From Acanthamoeba castellanii str. Neff (taxonomy: Eukaryota > Discosea > Longamoebia > Acanthamoebidae), in the NCBI RefSeq assembly GCF_000313135.1, contig NW_004457643.1:1-16141 (forward strand): 16,141 nt of DNA, given 5' to 3'. Shown one piece after another: positions 1-9,306 of this stretch; positions within the stretch are counted from its first letter, which is position 1; the number at the start of each line of letters is the position of its first letter. Both the position numbers and the translations under genes were made by a program. The notes below the pieces were generated by a model. That model searched no databases. It worked only from the letters and a program-made list of their open reading frames with translations, and was not told the DNA's origin.

Positions 1-75
1 GGGAGGGGAGGGAGGGAGGATGAAAGAAGCGGGAGGGGGGGCGGGGGGATTTGGGGTGGGCAGGTGGGACGGCAC

Positions 76-2506
76 CGACTCGGGGAGGGCGCCGATGAAG
101 AGGCAAAGGAGCCACGGGAGGGAGACCAGGCTCAGCGGTATCCGCACCCGCTCCAGGTGCTCCACCACTTCCGGCATGTAGATCCTTTTATATATATATA
201 TATAGAAATATATATATATATATACGCACGCCCCCAAGCACACGCACACGATACGCAACACACGACACGCACACGACCAACGACACGACCAAGGTCAAAC
301 GAGAGAGGTGAGAAGGGTGGGTGGGGGTCCGCCCAGACCATCAACGCGGCGGCGGCGGGAGGAGGATGGGAGGAGGATGGGAGGAGGAGGAGGGGATCAT
401 GTACTTGGTGAGCTCCTCCAGAATTTGCTGGTCCACCAGACTCCCTGCGCACGCCAACCGGCACCGCAACCAACCAACCAACCAACCAACCAACCAACCA
501 ACCAACCAACAACCAACAACCAACCACAAACCGGTCCGTTGGCGTTGACCAACGGAGAGAGCAGCAGTGGGTGGGTGGGTGGCGGCGATGGCTGGCGGCG
601 GATGGCGATGGTGCGCGGTGCTTGGGCGTGGTGGTGTGGTGTGGTGTGGTGGTGGTGGTGGTGGTGGTGGTGGTGTGGTGGTGGGGGGGTCTATGTGTGA
701 GTGGGTGCACGCACCGACCATTTCGGTGTGGTAGTACTGGGGCACGATCTGCTCGGCGATGGTGGCGAGGAGGTAGAAGGCGTCCTCCTCCTCCATGTGG
801 AGCAGCAGCTGGGCCGCCACGATGTTCTTTGATTTCAGAGAAAGAAACCCCCCCACCGCTCAGATCGGTTAGCCTTGGGAAGGGGGGGGAGCACTGGTGG
901 CGGCTGGTGGCGGCTGGTGGAGGAGGCTGGAGGAGGGGGGGGGTGCGTGTACCATGCCCTGGCAGTACCCGATGTGTGGGTTGTGCCACGAGTAGGCCGT
1001 GAGCACCCTCCGCAGCGCCTCGATCCCCTCGGCCCGCCGGAAGAACGGATGCTCCGGCAGACTGCGGTGCAGATCCTGCGCCCGCCCGCCCGCCCGCCCC
1101 GCCCCACAACCCACATACCCACACACGCGACGAGCGCGACATTGCGATGCTTAGACAACACGCGCACGCCAACACACACCACGGCACACCTCCGGCGAAG
1201 AGTTTTTTTTTAAAAAAAACACTAAACAAATAGAAAAAAGAAGAAATAGTGGATACCCGCTCGATCTCTTCGGTGGCGTTGGACTCCACGCCGGCGTTGT
1301 CGGCCAGCAGCCGCTCGTAGAGGTGGGGCTCCGCCAGCTGGTAGTACACCGACCCCGAACACAGCCGCCACACTTTGTCGCCCGCACCACCCACCCACCC
1401 AATCAGCCGACACGCACCACCGCACGCACACCCCTTTAAATGGGGGGTGGGGAGGGGGGGGTTGTGTCGAGGTCGCAGCGTGCGTACGTTGGGCGCGCAT
1501 GGAGTTGGGGATGCCGAGGCGGACCAGGTGCTTGAGTTCGGGGGTGATCATCATGCAGGCCCCGCTCCCGTACAGCTCGAAGTAGGCTCGCCACTGTTCC
1601 TCCAGCTCTGCGCCGCCTCCACGCACCACGCGCCACCGCGGAGCACCACGCGCCGCCACGCACCGCCGCATGTGGTGGGTAGGTGGTTAGCGCCGCCTGG
1701 CAACCCTTGGCGGGGCGGCAGGTAGGCAGGCATGCAGGCAGGCAGGTAGGTACCGGACTCCTGGTGGTGGCGGTCGGCAAGAGCGTGGAGGGAGCGCTTG
1801 AGCTGGCCCTGGCCCCGCAGCACCTCCGGCTCGTCGTCCGTGTGCTCCGCCTCCCTCTCCTCGTGGGCTTCGACGCCCTCGCGCTGCCGCGTGTCCTCCG
1901 TGGGGGCGAGCTCCGAGGAGAGGCCGGCCAGCAGCGACGACGCAGTCGTCACCGATGTCACCGGCGGCGGCGTCGACGACGACGACGAGGAGGAGGCGGT
2001 ACCGATGGGGAGCCCCATAAGCGTTTTCCAGCGCGTGACGATGCCCCCCATCACCTCGGCGGCGCGCGGCGTACCCACGAAGGAGAACACGTACTGCAGC
2101 ACACCCACCACCAGCCACCAGCCACCAGCCACCACCACGCAAACAACCACCCAACACACCACCAGCCACCAGCCACGCAGGAGCGGCGGAAAGGCGAAAA
2201 GATGGGGTGAGCTCATCACGTCCGGGTCTTTCCTGGTGCGCCGCCGCCCATGGACGAGGATGGGCGAATGGAGGCGGAGGCGGAGGCGGAGGAGTGGGAG
2301 GGGGAGGGCAACCTGCCGAGGGGTGGAGGGGAGGGCGAGGCGCTCCCAGAGCTTGTCGTGTGCGATGACGCTGATGGCCGACTTGTAGGGGTTGTCCTTG
2401 GCGATCCCGTCGATGCTCGCCCACGGCAGCGTCAGCCGCACCTCGCTCCCCTTCGTAGACCTGCCACCGATGGCGAGTGCACAACGATCAGCCCCACCCC
2501 CACCGC

Positions 2507-2546
<40 letters not shown>

Positions 2547-4271
2547 TATGCTATGCTATGCGCCTGCTGCGGGTACCGTACGTACCGGAAGTAGAGGAAG
2601 GAGCGGGAGACGTAGCACTGGCCCTTCAGGTAGGTCCCGTCCCACAAAAGGCTGCACCCATGCTCTGTATACAGAGATACAGATAAAAATTAATATATAT
2701 ATATATATATATAGCCGCACTCAGCGTAAGGCCTCTCGCGCCGTAACCCGCGGCGGTGGCTGGCGGCTGGCGGCGGCGGCGGTGGCTGGCGGCGGCGGCG
2801 GTGGCGGTGGCTGATGGTGGCGGCGGCTGATGGTGGTCGTTGTCGTGGTGGTGGCTGGTGGTGGCTGGTGGCTGGCGGCGGCGGCGGTGGCCGGTGGTGG
2901 TGGTGGCTGGCGGTGGGAGAAGCGGCATTGGGGAGGAGGGAGGGAGGGAGGAGGAGGGGAGGCTCACACACCTTCGATGGGGGCCTCGTGGGCGGGGAAG
3001 CGGAAGAGGGAGAGGATGCCCTGCGCGTTTCTCCGCCGCGTGAGCTCTCCCTTGCTCGCCAGGCTGCGCCGAGCAAAGGGCGGAGAGAAGAGAGGCGGAG
3101 ACCCGGGCGACTTGCCCGGATCGGGGTTATCGAGCAGCAGCTGCAGCAGGTCCCCGCTGCGCCCCATGGGCTGCTGCGCGCCGCCACCGCCGCCTGGCGA
3201 AGGAGAGGCGCCCGTGGAGGCGGCGGGCGAGGAGGAGCCGCTGCTGGTGCTGGTGGTGGCGGTGGCGGTGCTGGTGGTCGTGGTGGTGGCGATGGCGGCG
3301 GGCGTCGTGGACGAGGAAGCGGAAGAGGAGGGCGTGTCGGGAGGGAAGACGAAGGGTACGAAAATGTCGGGGGCGGGCTGGGCCTGCGGGGAGCTGAAGG
3401 CGGTAGCGCTCGACGACGAGGACAGCAGCCGGTCGAGGGCGCTGCTCCACAGGTGCTCCAGCAGGGTCATCACCTCCTCCCGGTTGAACAGCGTCGAGAA
3501 GAAGTACTGGCAGTGCAACACGCACACGATACGCACAGGACACGCACACGACACACACACGACAGACGCACAACGGTGAGATTCGAAGCCGGCGGTCCGG
3601 CCCCGATTAGGGGGGGAGGGAGGGGAGTGAGGATTACCTCCTCGCCTTGCTTGGTGTGGATGGAGAGGGAGGAGTCGAGGACCCCAAAATGGGAGGTGCC
3701 CTTGGTGATCTTGACCACGTCCCGGAACGCGATCACGAACTTTTGCCGCATGAGACGCGAGTCGAAGCAGATGTAGTTGGCCGACACCCACATCGTGCCC
3801 TGCACGCACGCACGCACGCACGCACGTCCGCCGCCCGTGCACATCGGACACCGCAACAACCGTTGGACACGCTGCATTCGCGAGAGGCGCGAAGGAGGGA
3901 AGGGTCGGCGCGTACTGTGCGATGGGTGCCCACGAACCCCTCCTGCCAGAGCGAGCAGAAATAGGCTGGATATGTGTGGCGCACACAAGATAGATAGATC
4001 GATTAGATAGATCGATTAGATAGATATCGGTGCGCACGCGGGACGGAGGGAAGAAGGTCAGAGATACGCCGGAAACAGAGGTGGGTCTGTGCGCCGCGAG
4101 AGCGACAGAACGTGCCCGTCGGGGGGAGTGAGAGGAGGAAGGGAGGGAAGGGGCGCACTGGCGACGAGCTCCTCCTGGGCGAGCCCAAATTTTTTCTGGT
4201 AGTGGCGGCTGTCGCTCTGGCGCTTGAGTTCTTCCTCGCCAACTTCGTTGCAGCGCGCCGTGAACTTGTCC

Positions 4272-4335
<64 letters not shown>

Positions 4336-5040
4336 CAGCAGCAGCAGCAACAACAAGAACAAGAACAACGGGGTGGCGTGTGGCCCGCGAAAAAAGAGCG
4401 CGCGCCAATGGCGGAGGCAGGGCTGGGTGGCACGCACGAGAATGTAGCGCAGCTTGTCGGCGTGGCCCATCTCAAGGCCCACGAGGCGGGGCAGCAGCAT
4501 GACCTTGATCCATTCCCAGTCCCGCTCTATCTCGTCCCACTCGTCTGATCAGACACCAAAGTGAGACACCACGCGGAACGCACTGCGGATGAGCACACGC
4601 CGCCCAGAAAAGGCGCGAAGAAGAAGAAGAAGAAGAACAGAAAACGGGAGGGAAAGCCACCCACGAACATGCTCGGGGGGGGGGGCTGCTGAATAGAACC
4701 GAGGCGGGGGAGGGGCGTACCGGCAAGGGCGAGGGCGTGGTGTTCGTCGTCCCGTAGCACGATGCGGTAGCGCAAGGGTTCGGATACTGCCGCACCCGCC
4801 AGCCCGTCTCGAGCTGCATTTCCCACCCTGCCAGCCACGCCGCGTGAGGCTACCCACTCGGCCCCCGTGGGGGGGGTGGTGGTGGTTTGGGGGGGGATAC
4901 CTGCGAAAGAGGCTGGCGACGGTGCCAATGATGGCCTTGCTCGAGGTCTTGTTTTCGAGGAGGCTGAAGTACTCGTTTTCCTCCACCACAACCCACAGGG
5001 CGGAGAAGGCCACGGAGGTGGGCCGAGGCAAGATCCACAT
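76..5040 (-). CDS. TBC1D8/9-like Rab GTPase-activating protein (GRAM-GRAM-TBC), 3' end outside window
   Basis: Probably a Rab GAP that speeds GTP hydrolysis on membranes. Minus-strand exons: 5040-4901, 4827-4721, 4544-4438, 4270-4159, 3965-3916, 3799-3638, 3506-2972, 2664-2586, 2460-2313, 2093-1754, 1607-1488, 1372-1257, 1075-953, 826-715, 444-405, 184-76; 800 residues in phase, continuing past the left edge. The start is the ATG of [17 protein letters not shown], matching the TBC1D9-family N-terminus. GRAM1 spans about residues 148-245 ([17 protein letters not shown]), GRAM2 about 382-505 ([19 protein letters not shown]), and TBC begins near 594 (WRAYFELY, then [20 protein letters not shown]). 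Both catalytic fingers are present: IERDLHR (Arg 676) and YCQGMN (Gln 711). A Ser/Thr/Pro-rich linker in exon 7 (about 250-380) separates the GRAM domains. The family's EF-hand end would lie outside. Domain identity is secure. Least certain are exon 15, the last donor (75/74) and the three AAAG acceptors. Confidence 0.9.
189..224. repeat. (TA)n tract inside a Rab-GAP intron
   Basis: Two TA runs split by GAAA lie directly before the modelled acceptor of exon 16 (transcript ...TATATAAAAG). The tract replaces a normal pyrimidine tract, so this splice site is the least canonical of the gene. Confidence 0.85.
468..524. repeat. (AACC)n tetranucleotide microsatellite in a Rab-GAP intron
   Basis: About a dozen AACC units, ending in AAC-interrupted copies. 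It lies about 24 bases on the acceptor side inside the intron before exon 15; in the transcript it reads GGTT. The same intron carries a second microsatellite at 629-689. Confidence 0.9.
629..689. repeat. (GGT)n / GGTGT microsatellite in a Rab-GAP intron
   Basis: Pentanucleotide GGTGT copies merge into about eleven GGT triplets. In transcript sense this is an ACC-rich stretch near the donor of the intron between exons 14 and 15. ORFs through it (poly-Val, poly-Trp, poly-Thr) are artefacts. Confidence 0.85.
2509..2544. repeat. (CT)18 dinucleotide microsatellite in a Rab-GAP intron
   Basis: An uninterrupted CT run of 36 bases in the intron between exons 8 and 9. In the transcript it reads as GA repeats, about 40 bases after the donor. 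ORFs giving poly-Leu/Ser here are not genes. Confidence 0.9.
2692..2935. repeat. (TA)n plus long GGT/GGC-rich repeat in a 307-base intron
   Basis: The intron between exons 7 and 8 (2665-2971) is filled by a TA run (2692-2713) and then about 180 bases of imperfect GGCTGGTGGC/GGCGGT units. Nothing in it looks coding. It is the largest intron of the gene and consists almost entirely of repeat. Confidence 0.85.
3803..3826. repeat. (ACGC)6 tract at a Rab-GAP splice acceptor
   Basis: The transcript reads GCGTGCGTGCAG at the end of the intron before exon 6, so the last repeat unit supplies part of the 3' splice site. Confidence 0.85.
3993..4026. repeat. 13-base tandem repeat GATAGATCGATTA in a Rab-GAP intron
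   Basis: Two exact copies (3993-4005, 4006-4018) and a partial third. The unit has two GATA cores around the palindrome ATCGAT. It is the only minisatellite-like unit in the window. Confidence 0.85.
4272..4335. repeat. Pure (CAA)21 tract (TTG on plus) ending at a splice acceptor
   Basis: About 21 uninterrupted CAA copies in transcript sense, ending CAACAG directly before exon 4 (GACAAGTTC, 4270 downwards). It reads as poly-Gln in the exon 4 frame, but no AG exists between the donor region and the tract that could place it in an exon, and the joined phase works only when it is removed. It is therefore intronic. Confidence 0.85.
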
Positions 5041-5179
5041 GCGTGTCAAGCGGTGGCCTCACAACGCCAGGAATGAGGAAGCACTGCTCTTCTTTTTGCT
5101 GCTCTCTCTATTTTCTATTTTATCAATTCTTGTGGCCAAGAGAAAGGGGAAGAAAAGAGGGGCAAAAAAAGGCCTCCTC

Positions 5180-5757
5180 CTACAGCTCCTTGTTGAGCGG
5201 GCTGCCGACCGCGGCGAGGGCGCGCGACATGGCGGCCAGGATCTGGTCGGGAGTGAAGTAGTAGTACTTGTAGGCCGCGTTGCCAGCTTCGTTATAGACG
5301 CCGGTGAGCTGACCGTCGGGGGTGAGGAAGAACAGGCGAGGAATGTAGCCTCCATCGACATTGTAGGTGGCGTCGGCGTGCGGCTCTTCTTCGTCCTCTG
5401 CATTGACCATGACAAACTTCTTGCTTTCCTCCGCAATCTCCTTGGAGGCCGCAAAATCCTGCTTCAGCCTGGCATGTGAATGTGGGAAGGTGAGTGGACA
5501 TCTTTGGGACCGGCAGGGCAGCACGCAGGAGGGCTTCACCTCTTGCAAGCGCCACACCAGCTCTTGTGGAGGAGCAGGAAGACGGGCTTGTTGAGCTGCT
5601 TGGCCTGCTCGAGGGCGTCACGGTAGGAGACCCACGCGATGCTGTCTCCAAATCCATGGGACAGGTCGCCGGCAGCGTGCGTGGACCACGCGAGACAAGC
5701 CAGCAGGCCCACGCACACAAGCACGCAGAAGAGAGGAGTGGATTTGAAGAGGGCCAT
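5180..5757 (-). CDS. ER thioredoxin-fold protein, TXNDC12/ERp18-AGR-like
   Basis: Predicted soluble oxidoreductase of the secretory pathway. Exons 5757-5540 and 5468-5180 join in phase (CKR to LKQDF), giving 168 residues and a TAG stop. Residues 1-29 form a signal peptide (hydrophobic VLVCVGLLACLAW, then THAAG). The active site is HKSWCGACKR (Cys68, Cys71), the same spacing and context as in human TXNDC12. FVMVNAEDEEEP, DGGYIPRLFFLTPDG (cis-Pro116) and NEAGNAAYKYYYF are further family hallmarks. The protein ends PLNKEL, a KDEL-like tail that probably keeps it in the ER. The start is the ATG before ALFKSTPLF; upstream in-frame codons contain no better ATG. It lies 139 bases before the Rab-GAP start and 266 bases after the Tup1-like stop on the same strand, but these eukaryotic genes are probably transcribed separately. 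Confidence 0.92.
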
Positions 5758-6023
5758 TGACGTAGCAGCAACAGCAACAACTTGTTGTGGCGGTTCCAAC
5801 TGGGCAGAAAATAAATAATTTTACGGCTGCACCTTTCTCTTTTTTGCCCCCCCCCATTCACTCGGCCGAGTGTAGGTGACACGGTGTGGTATGTGCACGG
5901 TGGGGGGGGTTGTAATCGCGAAGAGGACAAAGACAAAAAGAAGGGGGGGCAGCGGAAGCCACGGCGGTGGGAACCAGAGTTGAAGCCTCGCCCTAGGGGA
6001 GGAGGACCACCCCAGCAGATGAT

Positions 6024-8909
6024 CTAGATGGCGTTGAAGGACCAAAGTCGCGCACGGCAGTCGCCACTGCCGGTGGCGAAGGCCTTGCCGCTCGGGCTGA
6101 CGGCAACGCTGATGACCGAGTTCTTGTGCCCCTGCAGCATGAGGTGCGTGGCGGCCGAGCGAGGGTCCCAAAACTGGACGGAGCGGTCCTTCGATCCCGA
6201 GATCAGCCAGTTTCCGTCCGGCGAGAAGGCCACCGAGAGCACAAAGTCCTGTTCCGCGCGCGCGCCAACCGGAACCCCGCCGTGGTTAGTGGCCACCCGG
6301 GTGTGCACAAGCTGGCTCAGCTCTGTACAGAGTGTGCTGGAACGGGTTTTTACCTTGTGGCCATTGAAGGTGGATCGGCACCGCGACCTTGCGCGCGGGT
6401 TACAAATGTCCCACAGCTTGAGGGTCTTGTCCAGCGAGCCAGAGGCGAGCGACTTGGCGTCTGGAGAGAAGGCAACCGAGTACACGGAGTCGAGGTGGCC
6501 CTCGTAGCGCTCGAGGAAGTAGCCTGTCTCCGCGTCCCACAGCCTGACAATTCGATCGAGGGATCCCTGCACAGTGGGTGGTGGCGGTGGCGGTGGCGGC
6601 GGCGGCGGCGGCGGCGGCGGTGGTGTTTGTTGGGACGGACGGACGGGGGAACATCAGATGCGTGGTGGAGAGAAAACGACGCGGGTGAATCACAAATCGC
6701 GGCGGAGCAATCGTACCGCAGCGACGAGTCGGCCATCGGGACTGATAGCGACAGACGTGACGCCGTCCTTGGGTCCCACATCATCATTGCCCAGGGTGAA
6801 CAGACACTACCCGCGCGGGGGGGAGGGACCCAACCAACCGTCAGCAGGGGTTGAAGCGTGGAGCGGGTGGTGGGTGGGGAAGTGCAAGTGGTAGTAGTAG
6901 CAGTACCTTGCCCGATTCCATGCTCCACACCTTGGCCTTTTTGTCGCCGCTGCCCGAGACGATGAAGCGGCCATCGCTCGAGAAGTCGAGCGAATAGATG
7001 TCCAATTCGTGGCCGACGAAGGTGTACTTGATGGTCTTCTTTTCGATGTCCCACACCTTGACCGTTTTGTCTTCGGCGCCTGCCGCCAAGTATTTGCCGT
7101 CGGGGCTGAAGCACACCGACCTGATGTAGAGGTCCCCGTCCTTGGCGTTCTCGTCGGTGAACGTGCTGCAGAGAGGAGGGCTGTAAGCCACACGACACAC
7201 ACAGCCTGGGAAGGCGACAGCACCGCGAGCGGTGGAACATACCTCACTTTGACGCCCGTCTCAACATCGTAGATTTGCGCGCTCCTGTTGCACCCCGTGG
7301 CCATATAGTTGCCATCGTGGTTGAATCGCACGCAGCAGACAACGCTCGAGTGTTCTTCGGTGTGCTTCAGGTCGATGGCGATGGTCTTGGGGACGCTCGG
7401 GTTGTATCCCACAATCCAGTCATCTTTTCGGATGCAATTTTGTTCGTCCATGACCTTCTTGGCTATGTCGGTGGAAGACCTGGGCGCACAGTGCCAGTGG
7501 ACCAGGTTCCCGTTAGGCTGTCGTCCCATTGGACACTCTCCGCAAACAAACAAACAAACAAACAAACCAGAAAGCAAAACGCCACCAGAGCTAGACGAGG
7601 AGGAGATGGAGGCGTACTCTGGCCGGTCTTCGCCACGGCCGCCCTTTTCCATCGTGGGCGAGACGGAGTGCGCTCTCTCGTTGGGTGGTGTGCGGCTGTG
7701 GCTGGACTCCCTCTTGCTGGAACTCTCCTTGTCTCCTGGAGGACCACACAGCAGCAGCAGCAGCAGCAGCACGCCAGAAGTGAGTGTGCGTGTGTATGTG
7801 CGTACTGGTGTGGGCCAGCACAGCGGCGCCAGTGTGTGTGATGTGTGTGGTGTGTGTGTTGGTGTGTGGTGTGTGTGTGTTGGTGTGCGGGGTGAGCTCA
7901 CCGTTTTCCGGGAGATCCCTGATGGGGGCGATCGGCAGCGCGTCTGTGTCCTTTTTCTCCGTCTTCACTCGCGTGGGCATGTCTCCAATCGGACTGAGCT
8001 TAGGTGGAATATTCCCTATCACGCAGTTGGCAAGGCCCACGCAATAAAGGAGCTGAGTCCGAGTGTCATGCAAGCACCACTGGCAAAGCAAGGAAATGCA
8101 ACGCCGTGCGGGTGCGTGTGTGCGTGTGCGCGCGCGCCTACCTCCCGTCACCGGCGGTGCCTCACTGTAAAACGGCTCTGGACGCGGCCTCTTGGCTGGT
8201 GGAATGGCAGTGGTGGGAGAGGGAGTAGTGGAAGTGGATGAAAACGCGCGCTTGTTGACGTTATCAATTGGGCTGAGGCCGTAGGGCGGGAACATGGAGC
8301 CGCTCGGCAGTCCGCCAAAGTTCGGTGCGATGGGATCTAGATTGGTGTGCCAAGATTGGATCCCAATAAGATGCGAGGAAAATGAAGGCGGGGAGCGAGC
8401 AACATACTGGTCTCCACTCTAACGGGAGGAGGCGGGGTTCCGAAGGTTCCATTCGTTGCCGAAGGGTTGTGAGTGCTTGCTGCTGCGGTGCCGCTTGCCA
8501 ACGCCTCTGATTGCCGCCTCCACCTCAACACCTCTTCCTCCAATCTGTGAATGTCGGTTTTGATGAATGAGAAATCTTTTTGTGCCGATTGCCGGTGAGC
8601 CTAACGTACGTTTGCTTGACCTTGGTATGATTTCTCTCGAGATCGTAGAGTGTCTGTTGCAGATTACCGAGCTCCCCCAGTTGCGCTTGCACTGCAAATT
8701 TAGAGAGTGTCATGATGATCACAGTTTGCCAATTTGTGGGGGGGGGCGGAATCGATGTATCAAGTACATTTTCTTTCGTAGTCGTCTCTCTGCATTTTGA
8801 AGAGGTTTGCATCGTGTGCAATGGTCTCAAACTCGGCCTTGAGACTTTCCAGCAGCTCGGTCACCCTCCCGCTGAGGAGCGACGTGCGATGGCCACCAGG
8901 CGTGTACAT
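6024..8909 (-). CDS. TUP1: Tup1-like WD40 transcriptional corepressor
   Basis: Global corepressor expected in the nucleus, recruited by DNA-binding factors (Ssn6/Cyc8 partner in yeast). Exons: 8909-8768, 8691-8610, 8544-8408, 8336-8142, 8015-7902, 7735-7618, 7479-7243, 7165-6907, 6806-6717, 6566-6354, 6248-6024; 603 residues, TAG stop. The start is the ATG of [14 protein letters not shown], just before the Tup-N tetramerisation helix ([20 protein letters not shown], about 15-34; then [20 protein letters not shown] and [18 protein letters not shown]). Residues 120-265 are Pro/Ser-rich with an AKRPRP basic patch. [11 protein letters not shown] leads into seven WD40 blades, starting [20 protein letters not shown] and ending [17 protein letters not shown]. 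The single blade on exon 9 ([18 protein letters not shown]) is recovered only by splicing, which argues that the model is right. The exon 6/7 junction and the exon 4 acceptor (TCTAG) are the least certain joins. Confidence 0.94.
6574..6622. repeat. GGT/GGC triplet repeat in a Tup1-gene intron
   Basis: GGTGGC units grade into about seven GGC, lying directly upstream (in transcript sense) of the acceptor CTGTGCAG of exon 10. The transcript strand is GCC/ACC-rich and may act as an unusual C-rich pyrimidine tract. Confidence 0.8.
7544..7566. repeat. (CAAA)5-6 microsatellite in a Tup1-gene intron
   Basis: Lies in the 138-base intron between exons 6 and 7. In the transcript it reads TTTG repeats, which an ORF through the intron would render as LFVCLFVC, a hydrophobic stretch out of place in a nuclear corepressor. 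Confidence 0.85.
7743..7890. repeat. CAG triplets followed by GT-rich repeat in a Tup1-gene intron
   Basis: Eight CAG units (7747-7770) are followed by about 100 bases of GTGT/GGTGTG. In transcript sense the intron runs CA-rich and then CTG repeats up to the acceptor CTCCAG of exon 6. Confidence 0.8.
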
Positions 8910-9306
8910 TATGCAGCTCTAGCAATGGGTTCTTTCAATGGGGTGGGGGCTGTTCACGGCAGAGGGCGAAATTGATCTTGATTTCGGCGGGTGTGCGTCG
9001 CCAGCCTCGTGGCGTGTGTGCGGGTTGTGGGAACGAGCGGTTTGTGTCTTCGGCGGTGCTCCTGGCTTCGCGCGGGGATTTGAAAAGGAAGGAGCGGAGC
9101 AGAAAGTCAACGCGTCAAAATTAGGCCTGTGCACCGGAACCTCTCACCAACCGCAACCGAGCCTTGGGACCACCCACGTGCCGCGCCGTTTCAGCCCCTA
9201 CGCCCTACTTCCTCAACAGCAGCGCCGGCAAGCCTCTCTGTGCCTCTACGCGCGCGCGCTGCTCCCACATTCGGCCAAGAGCAGAGAGCAGAGCAGAGAG
9301 CAGAGC
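8910..9306. promoter_or_regulatory. Divergent intergenic region between the Tup1-like gene and the small gene
   Basis: A 397-base gap between two divergently oriented starts, so it probably holds both promoters and 5' UTRs. Visible elements are an ACGCGT hexamer (9110-9115, the yeast MCB core), a palindromic CACGTG E-box (9175-9180) and a short GCAGAGA-type direct repeat just before the ATG at 9307. A plus-strand frame is open from 8938 through 9306 and runs into the first exon of the small gene, so a longer N-terminus is possible. The composition does not look coding. The motifs are short and could be chance. Confidence 0.45.
9175..9180. promoter_or_regulatory. CACGTG palindrome (E-box-like)
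   Basis: A six-base palindrome within CCCACGTGCC, 132 bases before the predicted start of the small plus-strand gene and 266 bases upstream of the Tup1-like start. CACGTG is the classical bHLH site. A single hexamer is weak evidence; only its position in a divergent promoter makes it worth noting. Confidence 0.25.

Noticed and set aside
715..722. Donor GTCGGT directly after TEM at the end of Rab-GAP exon 14
   Set aside because: It gives the wrong phase for exon 15. The donor GTGCGT four bases further restores TEMVGSLVDQQ, the conserved TBC sequence.
1203..1219. T9A8 tract as promoter or terminator
   Set aside because: It lies inside the intron between exons 12 and 13 of the Rab-GAP gene; no gene end is near it.
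132..1394. A 420-codon minus-strand open frame
   Set aside because: It runs through exons 12-16 of the Rab-GAP gene and their introns with wrong phase in most places. The repeats (poly-Thr, poly-His, TA) keep it open. Only short pieces (such as the exon 12 part) are real.
4058..4408. Poly-Gln protein on the minus strand
   Set aside because: The Gln run is the intronic CAA repeat. The genuine coding part starts after it at 4270.
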